In this document: positions 1 to 6,170 of the stretch, piece after piece
Layout: the number at the start of each line of letters is the position of its first letter
Numbering within the stretch: the first letter of the stretch is position 1
Source of the DNA: an uncultured Desulfomonile sp.
GTDB lineage: Bacteria > Desulfobacterota > Desulfomonilia > Desulfomonilales > Desulfomonilaceae
Direction of reading: 5' to 3'
Length of the DNA stretch: 12,783 nucleotides
Assembly (NCBI GenBank): GCA_903853735.1
Contig: CAINUH010000257.1
Location: 1 to 12,783 of the forward strand
Notes under the pieces: model-generated
Databases searched by the model: none
What the model saw: the letters and a program-made list of their open reading frames with translations, nothing else
Told to the model about the DNA's origin: nothing
Program-made: the position numbers and the translations under genes

Positions 1-1
1 T

Positions 2-70
2 CGAGAAGTAGGCCTGGATGTCCACCGGGTTAAGGCGAAAAAGCTTCTGGACAGCATCAACATTATTTGA
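2..70 (+). CDS. 3' end of an unidentified upstream gene (partial)
   Basis: An open frame enters from the left edge and ends at TGA 68-70, giving a 22-residue tail that ends AKKLLDSINII. Codon use looks coding, and the frame ends 29 nt before the ATG of the following ATPase gene, so the two are probably cotranscribed. The tail is too short to assign a family. The other two forward frames give no better reading here. Confidence 0.4.
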   Translation, partial: REVGLDVHRVKAKKLLDSINII

Positions 71-99
71 AACTCTGTATTACTATAAGCGGGAAACCC

Positions 100-969
100 A
101 TGACAGACGAAAAGAGAAAACCAGCGCTTTCCAAAGAAGAAGTCGATGAACTTCGAGATGATCTCATGCTGGCCGACAGCCTAACCAGAATTGAAAATAC
201 CCTAATGATTCTCTCAGGCAAGGGTGGGGTGGGCAAGAGCACTGTAGCGGTAAATCTTGCAACTGCCCTGGCAGCTTCAGACCGTGAAGTGGGGTTGCTG
301 GATATCGATATTCATGGGCCGAGCGTACCGATTCTTTTGAAGCTGGAGGGAGCACAAATTCCAGGCGTGAATGTAAGAGGGATGGTTCCTGTCAGGTACA
401 ACGATCACTTGAAGGTAATGTCCATGGAATTTGTTGTCAAAGACCAGACCCACGAAGCGGTAATATGGCGTGGTCCGATGAAACACCGTATGATCAGGCA
501 ATTCATCGCGGAAGTTGACTGGGGAGACCTCGACTTTCTTATTGTCGACGCTCCTCCGGGCACCGGTGACGAACCTCTTTCTATATGCCAAATGGCGCCG
601 CCTCGTTCGCAGGCCGTCATAGTTACCACCCCCCAGAAGGTAGCACTCAAAGACGTGAGAAAGTCCATCCGGTTCTGCAAGAGCCTGGGGATGCCCGTTT
701 TCGGCATCATAGAGAACATGAGCGGTTTCGTTTGTCCCGAATGCGGGGCAACTCACCAACTTTTCGATAGCGGCGGTGGAGAGAGACTGGCACTCGATAC
801 GGGGTTTCGCTTCCTGGGCCGAATCCCCATAGATCCACGACTCGTTGTTACTTCCGACGAGGGCAGGCCCTATGTTCTGGAATATCCCACATCACCGACG
901 TCAGAGGCATTTGATGGAATTATATCGCAGATTCTCGCCTTGTCTCCACCCAAATTGAAAAGTCACTAA
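100..969 (+). CDS. Mrp/NBP35 (ApbC-like) Fe-S cluster carrier ATPase
   Basis: This is a 289-residue cytosolic P-loop ATPase of the Mrp/NBP35 (ApbC) family, which holds Fe-S clusters and passes them to apo-proteins. Residues 39-48 form the deviant Walker A motif SGKGGVGKST. DIDIHGPSVP (68-77) and IVDAPPGTGDE (148-158) are the switch and Walker B regions. CPEC (C212, C215) is the CxxC pair that bridges a [4Fe-4S] cluster between two subunits. Length is normal for the single-domain bacterial form, with no extra N-terminal domain or ferredoxin. I place the start at ATG 100. An in-frame TTG at 67 would add 11 residues but overlaps the preceding stop codon and has no ribosome-binding site. In sulfate reducers, Mrp-type proteins also occur in the orange-protein complex, but no such gene is visible here. 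The neighbouring radical SAM enzyme needs a [4Fe-4S] cluster and is a plausible client; that link is inference. Confidence 0.9.
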   Translation: MTDEKRKPALSKEEVDELRDDLMLADSLTRIENTLMILSGKGGVGKSTVAVNLATALAASDREVGLLDIDIHGPSVPILLKLEGAQIPGVNVRGMVPVRYNDHLKVMSMEFVVKDQTHEAVIWRGPMKHRMIRQFIAEVDWGDLDFLIVDAPPGTGDEPLSICQMAPPRSQAVIVTTPQKVALKDVRKSIRFCKSLGMPVFGIIENMSGFVCPECGATHQLFDSGGGERLALDTGFRFLGRIPIDPRLVVTSDEGRPYVLEYPTSPTSEAFDGIISQILALSPPKLKSH

Positions 970-1026
970 GAAGGTGGCAGTTCGGCTCAGGAAGTTTCTC
1001 AGCAGGCGGGGAAGGGGTCCGGAGTT

Positions 1027-1068
1027 ATGGAGGCATGCCGTCATACTTTTGAGAACGCAGGCGCCTGA
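1027..1068 (+). other. Possible 13-codon leader ORF coupled to the radical SAM gene
   Basis: ATG 1027 opens a 13-residue frame (MEACRHTFENAGA) whose TGA at 1066-1068 shares its last base with the ATG at 1068. GGAG lies just upstream at 1021-1024, too close to the ATG for an ideal ribosome-binding site. The radical SAM gene has no clear Shine-Dalgarno of its own, so translational coupling through this mini-ORF is possible. A frame this short can easily arise by chance. Confidence 0.15.
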
Positions 1069-2333
1069 TGATCATAGAGAATCTGTTGACCTCTTACCTT
1101 AAGCGTAAGAATGCCCAAATTCTAAATTTTACTGACTTGGACAGCGTGGTTCCGCCAACGCCGAAATCAGGAACCAGCTATCTCCTCTACGTCCATATTC
1201 CTTTCTGCGAGGAGTTGTGTCCCTACTGTTCCTTCAATCGTTTCCGGCTTGACCGGGATCTTGCCCGCACTTACTTCAAATGTCTTGATCAGGAAATCAG
1301 ATTCTACGCCGACCTCGGCTTCAATTTCACTTCGGTTTACGTGGGAGGGGGAACCCCCACGGTAATGCCGCAGGAACTCGCAGAGCTGCTCGACGACCTA
1401 AAAAAGCTGTTCGGCGTGAATCAAGTTTCCCTGGAGACGAACCCTAATCATCTTACTGAAGAGATAGTCGGCGTACTCAAAGACGGCGGCGTTAACCGTC
1501 TGTCTGTCGGCGTGCAGAGTTTCGATGACTCGCTACTCAAGCAGATGGAGCGATACCAGAAGTACGGCAGCGGGCAACAAATTCAGGACAAGCTGTCCCA
1601 ACTCATGGGACGGTTCGAGACTTTGAACGTAGACATGATCTTCAATTTTCCCTCTCAAAAGCTATCGATGCTGGAAAGGGACGTCGAGATAATCAATGAG
1701 ATAAAGGCGGATCAGGTAACCTTTTATCCGCTCATGGTGTCGGACATGACACGCAAACAGCTTGCAGAAAGGTTCGGTCCGATAAGCTATCGCAAGGAGA
1801 AATTTTTTTACGGCAGGATCGTATCGATGCTTCAACCGAAATACGGTTTTGGGACCGCATGGTGTTTCTCGCGTCGCACTAGCACGATAGACGAGTACAT
1901 AGTAGATTACGACGAATACGTTGGAGCAGGGAGCGGATCTTTCGGTTATGTCGGCGGATCGTGCTATGCCAACACCTTCTCTGTCGGACAATATATTGAT
2001 AGCGTTGAAAAAGGAAAATTTCCGTTATTGGCAAAGAAAGACTTCACAATGACGGAACAAATTCATTATGACTTCATGATGAAATTGTTCGGCGCTTATT
2101 TGGAAGTGAGCAAAGCCGAAGAGAAATTCGATGGAAGATTCATGAAGACACTTTGGAAGGAAATCCCCTTCCTCCGGCTCTCCGGCGCCCTGGTTCAGGA
2201 CAACGGGTTCCTGAGACTTACTCAGAAGGGGCGGTACCTCTGGGTCATTATGATGAGAGAATTCTTTACTGGGGTGAACAATTTTCGAGATATCTGCCGC
2301 ACTCGCGTGAAAGGGCTCACCGATTGCTTTTGA
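1068..2333 (+). CDS. HemW/HutW-like radical SAM protein, substrate unknown
   Basis: This 421-residue protein belongs to the radical SAM superfamily, in the coproporphyrinogen-oxidase-like branch (HemN, HemW, HutW/ChuW). The cluster motif is CEELCPYC with C47, C51 and C54, followed by SFNRF as in HemW-type proteins. GGGTP (93-97) is the SAM-binding turn. SLETNP (121-126), LSVGVQSF (145-152) and MIFNFP (190-195) are family strand motifs. A C-terminal helical domain follows from about 300. The HNxxYW motif of genuine HemW heme chaperones is absent; the matching region (272-294, STIDEY...GSGSFGY) is different. I therefore do not call it HemW or a coproporphyrinogen dehydrogenase. Heme degradation or trafficking (HutW-like), or radical methylation, remain possible. 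It lies 98 nt after the Fe-S carrier ATPase on the same strand, so an operon is likely. No strong ribosome-binding site precedes ATG 1068. Confidence 0.75.
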   Translation: MIIENLLTSYLKRKNAQILNFTDLDSVVPPTPKSGTSYLLYVHIPFCEELCPYCSFNRFRLDRDLARTYFKCLDQEIRFYADLGFNFTSVYVGGGTPTVMPQELAELLDDLKKLFGVNQVSLETNPNHLTEEIVGVLKDGGVNRLSVGVQSFDDSLLKQMERYQKYGSGQQIQDKLSQLMGRFETLNVDMIFNFPSQKLSMLERDVEIINEIKADQVTFYPLMVSDMTRKQLAERFGPISYRKEKFFYGRIVSMLQPKYGFGTAWCFSRRTSTIDEYIVDYDEYVGAGSGSFGYVGGSCYANTFSVGQYIDSVEKGKFPLLAKKDFTMTEQIHYDFMMKLFGAYLEVSKAEEKFDGRFMKTLWKEIPFLRLSGALVQDNGFLRLTQKGRYLWVIMMREFFTGVNNFRDICRTRVKGLTDCF

Positions 2334-2347
2334 TCATACTGGTTTCC

Positions 2348-2415
2348 TGGGAGTGCAGGCATCTTGCCTGCCCACAATTGCTGTACCTTTTGGAGGCTGG
2401 AAGCCTGCGCTCCCA
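2348..2415. repeat. REP-like long palindromic intergenic repeat
   Basis: Two arms, 2348-2371 (TGGGAGTGCAGGCATCTTGC...) and 2392-2415 (...AAGCCTGCGCTCCCA), are near-perfect inverted copies of about 24 nt with a 20-nt loop. There are about three mismatches and two G-T pairs. The arms look like a repeat family with the core GCAGGC[A/T]TC..GCCTGC that I believe is dispersed in many genomes of this kind, sometimes alongside REP-associated transposases. It sits between the stop of the radical SAM gene and the kinase and could also act as a transcript-end hairpin, although no T-run follows. Confidence 0.65.
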
Positions 2416-2459
2416 TGGAGATTCGTGCTTGGCGCCGGACAGCGAATCGGACATTAATT

Positions 2460-2486
2460 TTGACGCTCGCGATAGAAAGTCATACT
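2460..2486 (+). promoter_or_regulatory. Weak sigma70-type promoter candidate for the kinase gene
   Basis: TTGACG (2460-2465, five of six consensus bases) is followed 15 nt later by CATACT (2481-2486, four of six). The spacer is shorter than ideal. It lies about 30 nt upstream of the kinase ATG and downstream of the palindromic repeat, so it is well placed but unconvincing by itself. Confidence 0.2.
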
Positions 2487-2514
2487 TGTCATGTTTGAAG
2501 CCAAGGAGCGCTTG

Positions 2515-4623
2515 ATGTCGAAACCCACTTACGAGGAATTAGAGAAACGCGTTGCGGAACTGGAAGGGATGGCGGGCGAACTCATAGACAGCGCTATGAA
2601 CCTCGAAGACCATGAACTTTTCGATCTCTCAATCCTATGCAATATTGCTGAGGCGCTCGCCTCGACCATCGATTTGGATGAACTGCTCGTAATCATAATC
2701 GATGAGGTGAATAAAGCACTGTTAACCGAAGGGGCCGGCGTTCTTCTTTACGACGAGAACCGACATGACCTTTATTGGCGGCAAGTCCGGGACTCCAGGC
2801 ACATTCTCGCCCCCCAGTCAGAGGCATTACGGCTCCCACTTGATCACAGTATTGCCGGTTGGGTTTTCAAAAACAACATACCCGCCCGGGTAAATGATGT
2901 TTCCAAAGATCCTCGCTATTACCCAGAAATGACAAGAAAGAGTGGTTTCGAGATTCGTAAGGTGCTTCAGGTTCCGTTGAACGCAAAGAACAAGACCATC
3001 GGCGTTCTCATGACCATGAACAAAATCGGCGGTGACTTCACTGATCAGGATGAGGCACTCTTGATCTCCATGGCCGGATCAATATCCCTGGCTATCGATA
3101 ACGCGACCGTATACAAAAAACTCCAGAAATCTCGAGATGATTTAGAAATGATCTACCGGTCCAGCATGGCGCTGGGCACAACGATGGACCTGGATCATTT
3201 GCTGTCGGTGGTGATCAATGAACTGAGAGCTGCATTAGCTTCAGAGGCGGCAGGCGTCCTGCTGCACGACGAGCGGAGAGGAGACCTTTATTGGCGCGAA
3301 GTCCAGGACGAAAGAGGATTGATCCAACGAAAAAGCGCAGAATTAAGAATACCGGTTGACAAGAGTATCAGTGGCCAGGTGTTTCATTCCGGTGAACCCG
3401 CACTGCTCAATGACCCCACAAGTAATCCACAATTCTTCAAACCGTTTGAAGATCGCGCCGGGTTTGTCATACGAAATGAGATCATAGTCCCCCTGCATAC
3501 GAGAGAAAAGACCATCGGTTGTCTTGTCGTGCTTAACAAGAAAGAAGGTCAATTCTCCGAAGACGATGTTCACGTGCTCAGCTCGCTGGGCGGTGTCGTG
3601 GCTATGGCTGTTGAGAATGCCTCCTTCTTTGAAGAGATGTTGAAATCATATCGGGAATTGGAAGACCTTAACCGAGTCAAGTCAAAGACACTCAATCATC
3701 TTTCTCATGAACTCAGAACTCCTCTATCCATAATACGCGGCACCTTGGCCACTATGGAGAGGAAGCTCCAGGACATGGGAATCAACGATTTCGATCGCGC
3801 CCTGGATCGGATGAACCGCCACGTGCAGAGTCTCAATAGGCTGGAGTTACAAGTCGAAAGCATCATCATGACGGGCTACTCATGGGAAAGGAGGTACATA
3901 ACCGGTTTTCTGCAAGCCGCCCTTGATCTGATGGAGGTTCAGACGGAGTGGACTCCTGAAATCGAGAGAGCAGCCACGGTCATCCACAAGTGGCTCGAAA
4001 AAACCTTTCCCGTGAGGCAGGACGAACTGGAACGAATCAATATCAAGGAATTCGGTCAACCAGTCTTTGATTACATCAGGTCAAAAGCCGACAAAGAGAA
4101 GCGGCAGGTTCGCCTCGACTTTGATCTGCAAGATGGAGAGCTGTTGATATCTTGTAACGTGTTGCAGGCCATCATGGAGGGACTCATCAGAAACGCTATT
4201 GAGGCAACACCGAATCACGGGCTTGTACGAGTAACGGGACGAGTCAAAGGCAACAGGTATGTGCTGACCGTAACCGACACGGGAATAGGGATTCCCGAAA
4301 AGGACAAAGAACTGATCTTTGAAGGTTTTTACCCAGTGCAGAATATTGAAGACTACTCCAGCAGGCGCCCATATTCCTTTAACGCGGGAGGAAAAGGCAT
4401 CGACTTGCTCAGGATCAGGATGTTTTCCGAGCTGTATGGGTTTAACCTGACCTTCAAGAGTGACCGATGTCCCCGTCTCATCGAGTCCGAGGAAGGGTTA
4501 CGCGGAGATTTGGAGCCTTGTCGGAACTGCAATATAGTGGGGGATTGCGCACAGAGCGGCGGTTCGGAATTCGTAGTCGGCTTCTCGCTGGCAGATGAGA
4601 AGAGCAGCCCCGTCGGGATATAG
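2515..4623 (+). CDS. Soluble GAF-GAF sensor histidine kinase with C-terminal Cys cluster
   Basis: This is a 702-residue cytoplasmic sensor histidine kinase with no membrane segment. A short N-terminal coil (KPTYEELEKRVAELE) precedes two GAF domains, about 34-200 and 212-372. They are clear duplicates: both contain a LDxLLxxxIxE helix, then GVLLxDExRxDLYWRxV. The HisKA helix carries HLSHELRTPL with the phospho-acceptor His at 398. A roughly 150-residue helical linker leads to the ATPase domain with N box LIRNAIEA (N560), G1 DTGIGIP (D588) and G2 GGKGID (625-629). After G2 there is an insertion with C652, C669, C672 and C678 (the last three in CRNCNIVGDC), then a final strand GGSEFVVGFSL. The start at ATG 2515 is set by AAGGAG at 2503-2508; an ATG at 2491 has no such site. 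No response regulator gene is adjacent. The ligand is unknown; the Cys group could bind Zn or an Fe-S cluster (inference). Confidence 0.88.
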   Translation: MSKPTYEELEKRVAELEGMAGELIDSAMNLEDHELFDLSILCNIAEALASTIDLDELLVIIIDEVNKALLTEGAGVLLYDENRHDLYWRQVRDSRHILAPQSEALRLPLDHSIAGWVFKNNIPARVNDVSKDPRYYPEMTRKSGFEIRKVLQVPLNAKNKTIGVLMTMNKIGGDFTDQDEALLISMAGSISLAIDNATVYKKLQKSRDDLEMIYRSSMALGTTMDLDHLLSVVINELRAALASEAAGVLLHDERRGDLYWREVQDERGLIQRKSAELRIPVDKSISGQVFHSGEPALLNDPTSNPQFFKPFEDRAGFVIRNEIIVPLHTREKTIGCLVVLNKKEGQFSEDDVHVLSSLGGVVAMAVENASFFEEMLKSYRELEDLNRVKSKTLNHLSHELRTPLSIIRGTLATMERKLQDMGINDFDRALDRMNRHVQSLNRLELQVESIIMTGYSWERRYITGFLQAALDLMEVQTEWTPEIERAATVIHKWLEKTFPVRQDELERINIKEFGQPVFDYIRSKADKEKRQVRLDFDLQDGELLISCNVLQAIMEGLIRNAIEATPNHGLVRVTGRVKGNRYVLTVTDTGIGIPEKDKELIFEGFYPVQNIEDYSSRRPYSFNAGGKGIDLLRIRMFSELYGFNLTFKSDRCPRLIESEEGLRGDLEPCRNCNIVGDCAQSGGSEFVVGFSLADEKSSPVGI

Positions 4624-4666
4624 TTTGTCCTCTCGCCGCGTATCATAACGATTCGCTTTCCGTGTC

Positions 4667-4693
4667 CTGAATTCCTGCTTCCGCCGGAATGAC
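4667..4693 (-). repeat. GTCATTCC-type palindromic repeat, copy 1
   Basis: CTGAATTCCTGC...GGAATGAC is an inverted repeat: ATTCC (4671-4675) pairs with GGAAT (4686-4690), and GC (4677-4678) pairs with GC (4683-4684), around a TTCC loop. Read on the minus strand it begins GTCATTCC and ends ATTCAG, the layout of the dispersed GTCAT...ATCCAG family. Fragments GGAATGAC (4707-4714) and GGCATCCAG (4727-4735) just downstream suggest eroded further copies. Confidence 0.55.
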
Positions 4694-4749
4694 GAAGAAG
4701 GGTGTGGGAATGACAGGAAAAAATGTGGCATCCAGTAAGAGCCTCTCGT

Positions 4750-4777
4750 CATGCCGGACTTGATCCGGCATCCAGTT
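4750..4777 (+). repeat. GTCATGCC...GGCATCCAG palindromic repeat, copy 2
   Basis: A perfect 8-bp stem, ATGCCGGA (4753-4760) with TCCGGCAT (4766-4773), encloses the loop CTTGA and is flanked by GTC and CCAG. This is the same family as the neighbouring copy at 4667-4693 but in opposite orientation. It lies between the convergent kinase and aminotransferase genes and may serve as a bidirectional terminator hairpin, though no clear T-tract follows. The rest of 4624-4828 holds no gene that I can support. Confidence 0.6.
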
Positions 4778-4828
4778 TAAAAGGGTGTGCTTTGCAGCCG
4801 CACATCAGACACAGGTTCTCATGAAGTT

Positions 4829-5986
4829 CTAACAGCAAGCTTCCAACGCCTTTTTTAGGGCTGCCAGCAGAAGCAAGACATTCTCAGCGCGGCTGTTGAA
4901 ACCCATCAGGCCGATACGCCAAACTCGGCCTGCAAGTTGACCGAGGCCTCCCGCAACTTCAATGTTAAAGTTTTGCAGGAGATAGGCGATCACTGCCTTC
5001 CCGTCAACTCCGTCAGGGACCAGCGCCGTGGTGAGGCTCGGCAGGCGGAACTCTTTATCGACATGGCAGTCGATCCCGAGGTCTTCAAGTCCTTCCCAGA
5101 GCAACTCGGCAGTTTTTCTGTGTCGTTCCCAACGTTCCCAAAGACCTTCTTCAGCTATGAGTCGTAATGCCTCGCGCAGTGCATAGTTCATAGTAATAGG
5201 CGCGGTATGGTGATACGTGCGCTCCTTGCCCCAATACTTGCCCACGAGGCTCATGTCCAAGTACCAGTTGGGCACCTTTGACTTTCGATGGTTAAGCTTG
5301 GCCAGAGCCCTTTCGCCGAGTGTCAGAGGCGAGATGCCGGGAGGACAACTCAGGCACTTTTGGCTTCCGCTGTAAGACATGTCCACGTGCCAGTGATCCA
5401 GAAACACGGGAACACCGCCCAGGCTGGTGACTGTGTCCAGCAAGAGCAGGCAGTCAAACTCTCGACACAGTTTGCCTATTCCAGTCATCGGTTGCAGAGC
5501 CCCGGTGGATGTTTCCCCATGAACGAGGCCCAACACGGCGGGCCTATGGGTTTCCAATCCTCCGGCCATCTCCTCGACGGTGAAGACCTCTCCCCAGGGC
5601 CTCTCAAGGCGACGAACGTCCGCTCCGTAACGAGACGCCATGTCGCACAGCCTCTCCCCGAAATAACCGTTCACTCCTATGAGGACAACGTCCCCGGGTT
5701 CGACACAGTTCGCTAGAGTCGCTTCCATAGCTGCACTGCCCGTACCGCTGATAGGAATGGTGAAGGGATTATCGGTTTGCCAGACGTACCTGAGTAACTC
5801 TTGAGACTCGTTCATGAGTTCAATGAATGTCGGGTCTAGATGTCCGACCTCGTTCATCCCCAAGGCCTGCCGCACCCTGGCGTGGACATTGGACGGGCCT
5901 GGACCGAGCAAGAGCCTATTCGGCATATCCAGTTGGCCTGCTTGAAGACGGTGGGAATCGCTAACTTGGCTTCTTCTGACTTCCAT
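4829..5986 (-). CDS. Alanine/serine-glyoxylate aminotransferase (class V, PLP)
   Basis: This 385-residue PLP-dependent class V aminotransferase belongs to the alanine-glyoxylate/serine-pyruvate group. It opens with NRLLLGPGPSNVHARV and GHLDPTFIELM. SGTGSAAMEA (80-89) forms the PLP phosphate pocket, and D184 in LLLLDTVTSLGG contacts the pyridine nitrogen. SGSQKCLSCPPG supplies the Schiff-base lysine K210. YHHTAPITMNYALREAL and the GGLG...GRVWRIGLMG region provide the substrate-carboxylate Arg. The motifs, spacing and length follow the animal peroxisomal enzyme AGXT unusually closely. It should interconvert glyoxylate or hydroxypyruvate with glycine or serine using alanine or serine; exact substrates cannot be read from sequence. 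The start at ATG 5986 is set by GAGG (5995-5998) eight nt upstream; the upstream in-frame ATG at 6028 lacks a site. It is divergent from the phosphate permease. Aminoethylphosphonate transaminase is a less likely alternative. Confidence 0.85.
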   Translation of the reverse strand: MEVRRSQVSDSHRLQAGQLDMPNRLLLGPGPSNVHARVRQALGMNEVGHLDPTFIELMNESQELLRYVWQTDNPFTIPISGTGSAAMEATLANCVEPGDVVLIGVNGYFGERLCDMASRYGADVRRLERPWGEVFTVEEMAGGLETHRPAVLGLVHGETSTGALQPMTGIGKLCREFDCLLLLDTVTSLGGVPVFLDHWHVDMSYSGSQKCLSCPPGISPLTLGERALAKLNHRKSKVPNWYLDMSLVGKYWGKERTYHHTAPITMNYALREALRLIAEEGLWERWERHRKTAELLWEGLEDLGIDCHVDKEFRLPSLTTALVPDGVDGKAVIAYLLQNFNIEVAGGLGQLAGRVWRIGLMGFNSRAENVLLLLAALKKALEACC

Positions 5987-6037
5987 CTTGATGACCTCTG
6001 ACAGTGAACGACACGTACAGGTTATCATATTCTATGA

Positions 6038-6066
6038 ATAATACGTAATTTGAAAAGACTTTTCAA
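6038..6066 (-). promoter_or_regulatory. Sigma70-type promoter for the aminotransferase gene
   Basis: Read on the minus strand, TTGAAA (6066-6061, five of six) and TATTAT (6043-6038, five of six) are separated by exactly 17 nt. Transcription would begin near 6031, giving a leader of about 45 nt that contains the GAGG ribosome-binding site of the aminotransferase gene. Confidence 0.5.
6050..6066. promoter_or_regulatory. 17-bp perfect palindrome, candidate operator
   Basis: TTGAAAAG-A-CTTTTCAA is a perfect inverted repeat with 8-bp arms around one base. It covers the -35 hexamer and half of the spacer of the aminotransferase promoter, and ends 28 bp before the -35 of the divergent phosphate promoter. 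That placement suits a dimeric regulator affecting one or both genes. No regulator gene is adjacent. Confidence 0.4.
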
Positions 6067-6093
6067 CCTCCCCCTCTGCATTCCATTATGTCT

Positions 6094-6122
6094 TTGACTC
6101 TTGATTTCCAGCCGGATATGTT
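6094..6122 (+). promoter_or_regulatory. Sigma70-type promoter for the PiT/DUF47 operon
   Basis: TTGACT (6094-6099, five of six) and TATGTT (6117-6122, four of six) are spaced by 17 nt. A shifted alternative pair, TTGATT (6101-6106) and GATACT (6124-6129), also has 17-nt spacing. Either would start transcription about 40 nt upstream of the GTG start of the permease. No obvious Pho box was seen. Confidence 0.4.
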
Positions 6123-6170
6123 TGATACTTAACTGTAATAAAGCAAAACACCAGGGCTTAGAGACCGATT

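Noticed and set aside
277..759. 160-codon minus-strand open frame inside the Mrp/NBP35 gene
   Set aside because: Fully antisense to a gene with clear family motifs; its translation shows no domain pattern and no ribosome-binding site.
970..1067. Terminator between the Mrp/NBP35 and radical SAM genes
   Set aside because: Only a direct CTCAG repeat is present; no stable stem with a T-run was found, so cotranscription is more likely.
2153..2515. 120-codon + strand frame over the 3' end of the radical SAM gene and the following gap
   Set aside because: Overlaps a real gene in another frame and reads straight through the palindromic repeat; low-complexity, unlikely protein.
2348..4777. CRISPR array
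   Set aside because: The repeats are palindromic, of different families and not regularly spaced, with no spacer pattern or cas genes.
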